Assembly (NCBI GenBank): GCA_900320225.1
Contig: ONRL01000027.1
Location: 1 to 32,287, forward strand
Direction: 5' to 3'
Source of the DNA: an uncultured Lentisphaerota bacterium
GTDB lineage: Bacteria; Verrucomicrobiota; Kiritimatiellia; RFP12; UBA1067
Length of the DNA stretch: 32,287 bases
Part shown: positions 25,201-31,268 of the stretch, one piece after another
Layout: the number at the start of each line of letters is the position of its first letter
Numbering within the stretch: position 1 is the stretch's first letter
The notes under the pieces: model-generated
Seen by the model: only the letters and a program-made list of their open reading frames with translations
Databases searched by the model: none
Told to the model about the DNA's origin: nothing
Translations under genes and position numbers: made by a program

Positions 25201-25857
25201 GTAGTCGTCGCCGCAGTGGACGGCCACGTTGGCCCAGTAGAGCATGGACTCGATCTGCGCGCCGCGGTTCATGAAGATGTTCTCGGCGCGCAGCACGGCG
25301 CGGTCCTTCAGGAGGGAGAGGCCGATCGTCCATTTCAGGCGCGCGGTGAGCTCGGTCTCGCCGAGCCAGATCGTCTCGGTGCCATCTCGACGCTTCTCGT
25401 GACGCCAGTCAATCGGCATGGAGCTCGTGGGACGGTGGTGGTGCGGGAAGTTCCACTCCACGCCGCCGGAGATCCACGCGCCGAGCATGCCGATGAGGGC
25501 GGGCTTCACCACGTGCTGGCGATAGAACGCCTCGTAGCCGGTCTGCTTGTCGGTGAGGTTGAGGAGGTGTCCGCCGTGTTCGGGCAGCACGCCCATCTGG
25601 AGCCAGTCGTTCTCAAGCGTGAGGTAGAGATAGTCCTCGGGTCGTTTGTCGTCGTGCAGCACGTCCTGCGCGGGATACGGGTAGATGCGCCCCTGCGCCC
25701 CCTGGTAGACGCGTCCCGTGTAGAAGAGGGGCGTCTTCTCGTAGCCGCCCGGCACGTAGGTGGGCAGCGTGATCGTTTCTTTGCGGAAGGCCACGCCGTC
25801 CGCGCACGCGGCCAGCGCGCCGGCCGCGCAAACGGCCATAGCGAGGATGTGTTTCAT
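22291..25857 (-). CDS. Secreted DUF5107 protein with a long TPR region
   Basis: The protein has 1188 residues. A signal peptide (MKHILAMAVCAAGALAACA) is followed by a beta-rich galactose-mutarotase-like DUF5107 domain (~25-400). Landmarks are RIYPYPAQDVLHDDKRPEDY, LENDWLQMGVLPEHGGHLLN, GGVEWNFPHHHRPTS and YWANVAVHCGDDYQVIFPPA. From ~515 to the end are repeated helix pairs of the TPR type (AANLQLGYHAMRELRWADAEKF; LRGLKAFHAGKLDEAAKLFDEA). DUF5107-TPR proteins are found with glycan-degrading genes in gut bacteria; the His/Glu/Asp-rich first domain suggests carbohydrate binding or hydrolysis, not proven by this sequence. Two palindromic repeats fall within it, at residues ~415-434 and ~823-833. 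The start at 25857 is fixed by the signal peptide. There is no Shine-Dalgarno, and a -10 box ends seven bases upstream. Confidence 0.85.
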   Translation of the reverse strand: MKHILAMAVCAAGALAACADGVAFRKETITLPTYVPGGYEKTPLFYTGRVYQGAQGRIYPYPAQDVLHDDKRPEDYLYLTLENDWLQMGVLPEHGGHLLNLTDKQTGYEAFYRQHVVKPALIGMLGAWISGGVEWNFPHHHRPTSSMPIDWRHEKRRDGTETIWLGETELTARLKWTIGLSLLKDRAVLRAENIFMNRGAQIESMLYWANVAVHCGDDYQVIFPPACHLGYDHHKASWTSFPIGSVGASGHPGEKERMDADLSWWKNFVHRSRSIFAWDPDNDWLAGYDHGKNAGTVHTSNRHVTIGKKFFLWGNFPAGKLWDSKVLTDTDGPYLELMVGCWSDNQPDYSWIAPYETRRVSQFWYPVKGIGGVKNATLDGAVNVERQAKDKLLVGFHSTRELKGCTVKVSCGDNGGRVALPRDRGGRAGARPSHVVFTEGNIAIGPNAPWCKTVKVDAVAKDQQFTAEITDANGKVFLSYTPVPEDPHDPLPEKVANPQQPEKIASAEVAYLTGLRLDQFKNGLIDPMPYYRRACEIDPGHSAANLQLGYHAMRELRWADAEKFFRAAADRVNRNYTRAKDVEPEYMLALACREQRKFKEAEDLLWRVTWRATHAREAYVELARLACLRGAWDEAETLIDESLDRGAREAKLHVIKAFILRRRGQAPAAKRELAAAVACDPLENWGLAERGFLSGAPAEKIVQSELKDRGLRAAQLMETLCDYAGLGAWDEVVALCEAAEALAAREKPVACGAGDLLGVREAVAACASLRSPMFAYMRGWALQQMGHGDEAMKAWQKAAAEPGDYCFPSRPEEYAALAAAAKGGADAQERVPPAANTHYYLGEILWFRDRKDDAIAAWRACVAKKGDHALALRCLGFALAHPGTYFTNTGVPSGVPNEEAYGFYLRAMEADPGNAHVLLEVDELAQKLKMPAEKRLAYLEARRSVVEKYDPVLLRLAGLYNETRQFDKALAILTSRTFHVWEGGRSLLSYFTDATLGCGLEARARGDNKGAAAFFRRALEYPENLQCAPGASAGVAPQANIFLAECCEAQGDAPGARAALKAACAGWNLPGEMNFYRAEALVRLAKAEGRAPDAAAVKAELTALDGEIARLEKPFPKELHASRKFFAGTSQKEAERANRCQAKYLRGLKAFHAGKLDEAAKLFDEAVAGRPSLLWAAYWRTRCVQRAL
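23359..23387. repeat. Palindromic repeat element inside the DUF5107 gene
   Basis: The core ggacgcgc-tcct-gcgcgtcc (23364-23383) is a perfect hairpin, with GGGAG on one side. It is read in frame as GADAQERVPP, at a turn between two TPR helix pairs. This is a different reading frame from that used in the other coding copies. Confidence 0.75.
24558..24612. repeat. Complete double-hairpin palindromic element inside the DUF5107 gene
   Basis: The outer arms gggaggg (24558-24564) and ccctccc (24606-24612) enclose two perfect hairpins: ggacgcgc-tcct-gcgcgtcc (24563-24582) and ggtcgcgc-ggga-gcgcgacc (24588-24607). The other copies in the window look like halves of this unit. It is read through in frame as about 20 Arg/Gly-rich residues (~415-434) between the DUF5107 and TPR regions. 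Confidence 0.8.
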
Positions 25858-25864
25858 GCGCACA

Positions 25865-25893
25865 AGTATAGCATACCCGCGCGCCGACCGCAA
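25865..25893 (-). promoter_or_regulatory. Promoter of the DUF5107 gene, likely leaderless
   Basis: TTGCGG (25888-25893), 17 bases and TATACT (25865-25870) on the minus strand fit in the 39-base gap after the GH20 stop. Only seven bases separate the -10 from the ATG at 25857, so the mRNA would begin at the start codon. Confidence 0.55.
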
Positions 25894-25896
25894 ATG

Positions 25897-27351
25897 CTAC
25901 TCCAGCGGCGCGCAGTTGACGCCTGCGGCGATGAGGCGCTTGCGGTGAATCGCCATGCGCCGTTTGAAATCCTCAAAGTCGCGTTTCCGCGCGTCCGCCG
26001 TCCACACCGCCTCCGCGAACGCGCACGCGCGCGGCCACAGCTTGAAGGCGAGGTCGTACTCGTTCCACACGCACTCGCTCCACATGCAGCACTCCGCGCC
26101 CAGCACGTGCTTTTTCGCCGCGTCGGTCATGCCCGCGCACGGGTCGAAGGAATAGGCCTTCGCGAGCGAGCAGCGCATCTTCGGGCTCAGGTAGGTGAAC
26201 GGATCGTCCGGCACGCCCTGCGGCACGGAGAAGTATGTCATCCCGAGTCCCGAGACGACCACGTCGTGTCCCTTCTCGGCGGCCTCGATCCCGTATTTGG
26301 GCTTGCGCCAGTTGTGCACGATCGTCTCCGTGCCGGGATTGCCCGCGAGAATCTCGTCCCAGCCGACCGTGCGACGTCCCTTCTTCGCGAGATAGTCCGT
26401 GAAGTTCCGCGTCACCCACGCCTGCAGCTCATCCTCGTCCTTGAGGCCGAGCGCCTTGATGCGGGCCTGGCACTTGGGGCATTCCTTCCACCGCTTCTTC
26501 GGGCACTCGTCGCCGCCGATGTGGATGTACGCGCCGGGGAAGAGCGCGCACACCTCGTCGTACACCTGCTCCATGAACCGGATCGCGTCGTCGTTGCCGG
26601 CGCAGAGGACATCGTCCTGCACGCCGTTGAACATGCACGGCACGCGCGGCAGCCCCTCTTTGCACGCGAACTCGGGGTGCGCCGCGAGGAGCGCGCGGGT
26701 GTGCCCCGGTACCTCGATCTCGGGCACCACCGTGATGAAGCGCTCCTTCGCGTAGGCGAGGATCTCGCGGATGTCCGCCGCCGTGTAGAAATAGGGGCCG
26801 TACTGCTGGCCGTTGCCGCGAAAGTCGCCCTTCGTCCCGCGGCAGCCGTGCATGGGCGACTCGGGGCGCACCGACCCGTACTTCACGAGTTCGGGGAAGC
26901 GCGGGATGTCGAGACGCCAACCCTGGTCCTCAGTAAGGTGCCAGTGGAACACGTTGAGCTTGTACTCGGCCATCTGGTCGAGCAGCGCCTTCACCGTCTC
27001 CTTGCCGAAGAAGTGCCGTCCTTCGTCCAGCATGAACCCGCGCCACCGAAACGCCGGCGCGTCCGTCACCGTTCCACACGGCAGGGAGGGACGCGCTGCT
27101 GCGCGTCCGCCGTCCACCGCCGCCAACTGCCCCAATGTCTTCCGCGCGTAAAACGCGCCCGCGTCGTCCGCGCTCGCCACCGTCACGCCGCCGGGCGTGA
27201 TGTCGAGGCGGTATCCCTCCGGCGGCAGCGCCGCATCGCGCACATCGCGCACGCTCGCCTCCACGTAGGTGCACGTCCCCTCGCGCCAGACCTGCTCCTT
27301 CGGCGTCGGCACGAGCGCGACGGTCACGGCCAACATGCCAAGCATGTGCAT
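25897..27351 (-). CDS. GH20 beta-N-acetylhexosaminidase
   Basis: The protein has 484 residues. A GH20b-type N-terminal domain (~14-100; GYRLDITPGGVTVAS, FYARKTLGQL) precedes the GH20 barrel: APAFRWRGFMLDEGRHFF, NVFHWHLTEDQGWRLDIP, VVPEIEVPGHTRALL, the catalytic pair Asp281-Glu282 in HIGGDE, then TVGWDEIL. The enzyme releases terminal GlcNAc or GalNAc by substrate-assisted catalysis. The N-terminus has 14 hydrophobic residues but no basic start, so export is uncertain. The start ATG at 27351 uses an AGGAG that overlaps the stop of the NagB-like gene nine bases upstream. The pair is logical: GlcNAc release, then GlcN-6-P deamination. A palindromic repeat adds GGRAAARPSL at 81-90. Confidence 0.93.
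   Translation of the reverse strand: MHMLGMLAVTVALVPTPKEQVWREGTCTYVEASVRDVRDAALPPEGYRLDITPGGVTVASADDAGAFYARKTLGQLAAVDGGRAAARPSLPCGTVTDAPAFRWRGFMLDEGRHFFGKETVKALLDQMAEYKLNVFHWHLTEDQGWRLDIPRFPELVKYGSVRPESPMHGCRGTKGDFRGNGQQYGPYFYTAADIREILAYAKERFITVVPEIEVPGHTRALLAAHPEFACKEGLPRVPCMFNGVQDDVLCAGNDDAIRFMEQVYDEVCALFPGAYIHIGGDECPKKRWKECPKCQARIKALGLKDEDELQAWVTRNFTDYLAKKGRRTVGWDEILAGNPGTETIVHNWRKPKYGIEAAEKGHDVVVSGLGMTYFSVPQGVPDDPFTYLSPKMRCSLAKAYSFDPCAGMTDAAKKHVLGAECCMWSECVWNEYDLAFKLWPRACAFAEAVWTADARKRDFEDFKRRMAIHRKRLIAAGVNCAPLE
27083..27111. repeat. Palindromic repeat element inside the GH20 gene
   Basis: The core ggacgcgc-tgct-gcgcgtcc (27089-27108) is a perfect hairpin with one loop change from the other copies and the same GGGAGG flank. 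It is in frame in the loop between the N-terminal domain and the GH20 barrel. Confidence 0.75.
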
Positions 27352-27360
27352 GGTCGGCTC

Positions 27361-28204
27361 CTAGATGTTGTACTTCGGCTTCTGGGCGGTGCCGTAGTCG
27401 GAGACGGCGCGCGTGCGTGACGGGGTAGTCGTCGCCCGGCTTGCCGAGGGCCGCGATGCGGAGGATCGTATTGGCCCAGAGGAAGGTGGGCGTCTCGTTG
27501 CGCGTCATGAGGAGCATCTTGCGCGCCTCCAGACACTGCTTCATGCCCATCGTGATCGCGCGGCGGGGGAAGTTCTCCAGGTTGCCGCCCACGCCGCTGT
27601 GGCGCGTGGAGTCGATCGTGCGCGTGAAGTCGTTGATCTCGAGGATGCGCGGGTTGGACTTCGCCACGCCCGGCCCCGGCTCGTTGAACGCCACGTGCCC
27701 GTGGATGCCGATGCCGCCGTAGCACACCTCGATGCCGCCCGCGTCCTTGATCATCTTCGGCAGGTCCTTGATGTTCTCAGGCGAGGGGAAGATGATCTGC
27801 TTCTTCGGCATCAGCAGGTCGGGACGGATGCGGTTGAAGAGGAGCGGACCGATCTGCCCGCGGAACGAGAGCGGGTTCGTCATCGGGATGAGCTTGTCTT
27901 TCACGTCGTCCACGTACTCGTCCATGAAGAAGAACCGCACGTTCTTCAGGTTGAGCTGGCGGTAGTTGATCTTCTCGGCCATCAGGCGGTAAGGCTGCGT
28001 GGGGCCGACGGGCATGATGAAGGAGACGATCTTGTCCCCTTCCGCCGCCTTCTGGAACTCGTTCACCATCTCCTCGGCGAGGTAGTCGTACACTTCGTCC
28101 AGCGTGGGGAAGAGGATCAGCTGCCCTTTGGCGCGCTTCACCAGCTCGTCCGTGTCCAGCGCGAGAATCTCGCGCACTTCCTTTGCTCTCTGCTTGCGTG
28201 TCAT
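27361..28204 (-). CDS. nagB: NagB-like glucosamine-6-phosphate deaminase, frameshifted near the 3' end
   Basis: The N-terminal 266 residues match the NagB/SIS-like deaminase fold: FIMPVGPTQPYRLM, the conserved VRFFFMDEYVDD with the first catalytic Asp, and GGIGIHGHVAFNEPGPG. The enzyme turns GlcN-6-P into Fru-6-P and ammonia in the cytosol. In the last motif E. coli has NDGH; here it is IHGH, so the Asp141 equivalent is His168, while His170 and Glu175 are kept. Near 27407, in a GCGCGC run, the frame shifts. Another frame then gives VSDYGTAQKPKYNI and the TAG at 27361, which fits a natural end; unrepaired, the frame runs on to 26930 through GH20. The start ATG at 28204 has AAAGGA upstream; the TTG at 28225 is less likely. 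Confidence 0.8.
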
Positions 28205-28246
28205 TGTTTTTCCTTTCCTTTGCAAAACACCCCGTCACCTCCGCGC

Positions 28247-28312
28247 TCACCTGAAGACGATGTACGCAGCGGGGCAGTCGATGCGGAACTTGCGGTAGAG
28301 GATGGGCCGCCA
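28247..28312 (-). other. Short coding-like remnant between the V-ATPase K gene and nagB
   Basis: A stretch of 21 codons ending in TGA reads WRPILYRKFRIDCPAAYIVF plus R, with G/C at nearly every third position like the real genes here. There is no start codon or ribosome-binding site for it. It may be the tail of a lost gene. The 136-bp gap around it shows no other feature and no clear promoter. Confidence 0.2.
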
Positions 28313-28340
28313 GGCACGACGCGCCGGGCACCCCAACGGA

Positions 28341-28787
28341 CTACTTGATCGCGCCGAGCGCGATGATCGTGAACACCATCGTGAAGATGGCCACGGTCTC
28401 GACGATGCCGAGCGCGCCGAAGTAGTTGGTGAGGCCCTGCCCCGTCTCGGCCTGCGCGTCGCACGCCGCGGCCGCCGCGCGGCCCTGGAAGAGCGCGGAG
28501 AGGCCGATGCCGAGGCCCGCGAAGATGCCAAGCAGCACGCAGGCGAATCCCGCGTCCACGATTTCCGTCTTGCCGAGCATGATGAACATGAGGATCATCC
28601 CGTACAGGGTCTGGGTGATCGGCGCGCCCACGAGACCGAGGAGGATGAACGGCGCCGGCTTGTTCGCGGCGTAGCACTTCTTCCACGCGCCTACAGCCGC
28701 CGACGCGGCGAAACCGGTTCCAAACGCGGACCCCGCCGCGCTCAATCCCAAGCAGGCGATCGCGCCCGCGACAATCATCGGATCCAT
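28341..28787 (-). CDS. atpK: V/A-type ATP synthase rotor subunit K (proteolipid)
   Basis: The protein has 148 residues and four membrane helices as two duplicated hairpins, the size of NtpK. The ion-carrying carboxylate is Glu130 in GIVETVAIF; the first hairpin has none. Thr58-Gln59 (APITQTLYG) and Gln101 (ALFQGRAAAA) match, as far as I recall, the Thr64, Gln65 and Gln110 Na+ ligands of Enterococcus hirae NtpK, with Glu130 as Glu139. This suggests Na+ coupling. It forms the membrane c-ring of the V-type ATPase. The start ATG at 28787 has a strong AAGGAG and lies 14 bases after the subunit I stop. Confidence 0.94.
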   Translation of the reverse strand: MDPMIVAGAIACLGLSAAGSAFGTGFAASAAVGAWKKCYAANKPAPFILLGLVGAPITQTLYGMILMFIMLGKTEIVDAGFACVLLGIFAGLGIGLSALFQGRAAAAACDAQAETGQGLTNYFGALGIVETVAIFTMVFTIIALGAIK

Positions 28788-28801
28788 CTTCGTTCTCCTT
28801 T

Positions 28802-30559
28802 TTAATTCTTTCTGAAGGGTTTGAAGGCATATCCCGCCCAGGAAATGCCCTTGTGGTTTGAAAACTCAAGCGTGTTGAGGCGCACGGCGTGCACGAGGAT
28901 CGAGAGACCCGCCATCGCGAAGTTGAGCACGTGGCCCACGAGCAGGATCAGCACGAGCGGAATCCACTTGATCCAGATCGGCAGGGCCAGGCCCACGGCC
29001 ATGTCGTTGAAGTTCTGCGCCACCTTCACGGACGCCAGGCCCACCGCGAACAGGCGCACATAGGAGATGATGTCGCCCAGGCAGCTCATCACGTTGAGCG
29101 GCAGCATGCCGAGCTCGATGCCGCGGCTCTTCAACTCGTTCCCCTTCAGCGTGAACCCGAACACAAGAACGAGCGACACGCCCAGCTCCCAGTAGAGCCA
29201 CTGCGGGAACGTGCTGAAGATGCCCACGATGGAGCATGTGGTCCAGTACATGAAGAACACGATCCCCGCCCAGCCGAACTGGCTCAGGCACACGCGGTCG
29301 TTGATCATGGAGATGCCGCTCCACACGCGCGCGATCATCAGGTGCGACGCGCCGATGGTGAAGCAGAGCAGCATCATGTTGCCGTAGCTCGGGTCCGCCA
29401 GCCACTTCACCGTGGCCCAGTCGCGCGCAAACGGCAGTCCCGCGCCGAACCACGTGTTCGAGAGCAGCCCCCAGATGATTGTCGCCGTACTGAACACGGT
29501 GAGCAACGTGAGCCAGCTGCGCACGAGCGCCGGACGGTGCCGCTTGTCGGGACCGGGGCGCGTCTTGACCCACCCCCACGCCGTGAGCGCGAGAATGATC
29601 GCCCCGTAGCCGCCGTCGCCCACGAGCATCGCGAAGAAGAGGGAGAAGTAGCAGAGGAACGGCACAGACACGTCCGACTCGTTGTACGCCGGCGCGATGC
29701 CCAGTCCCGAGAACAGCGCGGTCACCGGACGGAATAGCTTCGGCGGACGGATCAGCGTGGGCGGCGTCTCGTCCGGACGCGCCTCGCGCAGCAAGATGCC
29801 CCATCCGCGCGACACGGCCTTCGCGCGCAGACGCGGCACGGAGTCCACCGGCACCCAGCCCGTGATCCAGGAAATCTCGCCCTGCGTGGCCAGCACGTCG
29901 CGCGCAGCCGCGAACGCCACCTGGTCCTTCAGCGCCGGATAGCGCGCCTCGATCGTCGAGACGCGGGCGTTCGCCTCCGCGAGCGCCGCGCGGCACGCGG
30001 CCGCATGCGCCTCCGCGGCCGCGAGACGAGCCTGCGTGGCCGACAGCCGTTCGGCCGGCAGCGCCACCTCCGTCCACCCCTCCGGCAGCTCTTCGCCGAA
30101 AAAGGCCTTCCCCTGCGGTGGACGTTCCCCGTTCACCGCAAGCCGCACGGGCACGCCCGCCGCGCGCAGCGATTTCGCCAGTTCGGGATCGAAATCGCCG
30201 AACGGCGCGTAGGCACGCATCGTCTGGCGCAACGCGTCCGCCTCGTCGTCCGCCGCCTGGCGCGCGGCGTCCACCTTCAGAATCTCCTCGACGAGCACCG
30301 CGCTTTTCGCGTTCTCCAGGCGCGCGGACTCCTCGCCCTTCGGCGCCGACGCGTCCTTCCCCGCCTCGCGCGCCGCCTTCGCGACGATCCGCACGGCGCG
30401 CTCCGCGGCGGCAAGCTCCTCCTTCGCGGACGCGAAATCCGGCGAATCCGCGGCGGAGAGATCCAGATGCACGCACCCGATGTCGCGCAGCGACTCCAGC
30501 GCCTTCACGCCCTCGCGCGCCACGCACAGGAGCGTGAGATGCTTCATCTCGACGATCAT
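28802..30559 (-). CDS. atpI: V/A-type ATP synthase subunit I (stator a-subunit)
   Basis: The protein has 585 residues. The cytoplasmic half (~1-300) has long helical and Ala/Glu-rich coiled segments (DVLATQGEISWITGWVP closes it). The membrane half carries about seven or eight helices, starting with FLCYFSLFFAMLVGDGGYGAII. The essential Arg that faces the rotor is in DIISYVRLFAVGLAS. The last helices (LVLILLVGHVLNFAMAGLSI, then VHAVRLNTLEFSNH) are typical. Together with subunit K it forms the ion path. The start ATG at 30559 overlaps the subunit D stop as ATGA; MIVEMKHLTLL is the usual N-terminal sequence type. Confidence 0.94.
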   Translation of the reverse strand: MIVEMKHLTLLCVAREGVKALESLRDIGCVHLDLSAADSPDFASAKEELAAAERAVRIVAKAAREAGKDASAPKGEESARLENAKSAVLVEEILKVDAARQAADDEADALRQTMRAYAPFGDFDPELAKSLRAAGVPVRLAVNGERPPQGKAFFGEELPEGWTEVALPAERLSATQARLAAAEAHAAACRAALAEANARVSTIEARYPALKDQVAFAAARDVLATQGEISWITGWVPVDSVPRLRAKAVSRGWGILLREARPDETPPTLIRPPKLFRPVTALFSGLGIAPAYNESDVSVPFLCYFSLFFAMLVGDGGYGAIILALTAWGWVKTRPGPDKRHRPALVRSWLTLLTVFSTATIIWGLLSNTWFGAGLPFARDWATVKWLADPSYGNMMLLCFTIGASHLMIARVWSGISMINDRVCLSQFGWAGIVFFMYWTTCSIVGIFSTFPQWLYWELGVSLVLVFGFTLKGNELKSRGIELGMLPLNVMSCLGDIISYVRLFAVGLASVKVAQNFNDMAVGLALPIWIKWIPLVLILLVGHVLNFAMAGLSILVHAVRLNTLEFSNHKGISWAGYAFKPFRKN

Positions 30560-31164
30560 GCGGCCTCCCCCTCGCCGGGCGACCGGCTTTTCGCGATCTT
30601 GCCGCGCGTGACGGCGGCCGTCTGCTCGTCGCCGATCGCGATCTTGATCACGCGGATGTTCTCCCGACAGGAGGGGATCTTCACCTTCTCGAAGAGGTTG
30701 ACGCGCTGGGACGTGGTGCGCAGCTCCTCGGCAACGCGCCGCCGCTGCTCCTCCAGCACCACGCGCTCGCTCTGGAGCGCGAGGACGCTCGTCCACGCCG
30801 CCACGGCGTCATCAATCCACGCAGGCGTCGCCCACAGGTCGATTGGCTTCACCTCCGTATCGATGCCGTCGAACACGGGAATCTCGACGCCGGCGATGTT
30901 CGCCAGCGACGTGCGGATATTCTTCACCGAGACCAGACCCTCCAGCTCCGGACCGCCCGTCGCGAACAGCGCCACCCAGCCGTCCAGACGCGCCCGCACC
31001 TCCCGTTCGCGGGCGGACACGGCGTCCGCTTTCGCCACGATTCCGGCGATTTCGCCCTGCAACTGCTGTTTCTTCAACTGCAGCATGGGGAGAAAGCGCT
31101 GGAACCGCTTGAGCGCGTCCGTCTGAGCCTTCAGCTCCGTTTTGGTCAGTTTGATCTTGGCCAT
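30556..31164 (-). CDS. atpD: V/A-type ATP synthase subunit D (central shaft)
   Basis: The protein has 202 residues. It is almost all long helices: N-terminal LTKTELKAQTDALKRFQRFL and C-terminal TSQRVNLFEKVKIPSCRENI, which pair as the coiled-coil axle inside the A3B3 head. The tail is charged (KSRSPGEGEAA). It is the first gene of a D-I-K operon with its own promoter. Subunits A, B, C, E and F are not in the window, so the usual E-A-B-D-I-K order seen in Chlamydia and spirochaetes is split here. Confidence 0.92.
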   Translation of the reverse strand: MAKIKLTKTELKAQTDALKRFQRFLPMLQLKKQQLQGEIAGIVAKADAVSAREREVRARLDGWVALFATGGPELEGLVSVKNIRTSLANIAGVEIPVFDGIDTEVKPIDLWATPAWIDDAVAAWTSVLALQSERVVLEEQRRRVAEELRTTSQRVNLFEKVKIPSCRENIRVIKIAIGDEQTAAVTRGKIAKSRSPGEGEAA

Positions 31165-31193
31165 CTCTAATCCGCCGTCAAAAATCGCCGGAT

Positions 31194-31222
31194 AGTATAC
31201 ACTTTCGCGGGTGGTAAATCAA
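31194..31222 (-). promoter_or_regulatory. Promoter of the V-ATPase D-I-K operon
   Basis: TTGATT (31217-31222), a 17-base spacer and TATACT (31194-31199) on the minus strand, 29 bases before the ATG at 31164. The same TATACT -10 is used for ilvC and the DUF5107 gene. Confidence 0.6.
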
Positions 31223-31242
31223 GATTCGCAACGGGGAAATGC

Positions 31243-31268
31243 GGTTGCGCGGGAGCGCGACACTCCCG
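31243..31268. repeat. Degenerate palindromic repeat element
   Basis: It resembles the element at 15504 (gcgcgggagcgcg core and a trailing cactcccg with one mismatch), with weaker arms. It directly follows the stop of the glycoside hydrolase gene at 31269, between that gene and the V-ATPase promoter. Confidence 0.55.

Noticed and set aside
22402-27420. A 1672-codon open frame on the plus strand opposite the DUF5107 and GH20 genes
   Set aside because: It is antisense to two clearly recognised proteins, is rich in Arg/Val/Leu/Ala/His as expected from GC-rich antisense reading, and has no domain. High GC makes such long shadow frames common across this window.
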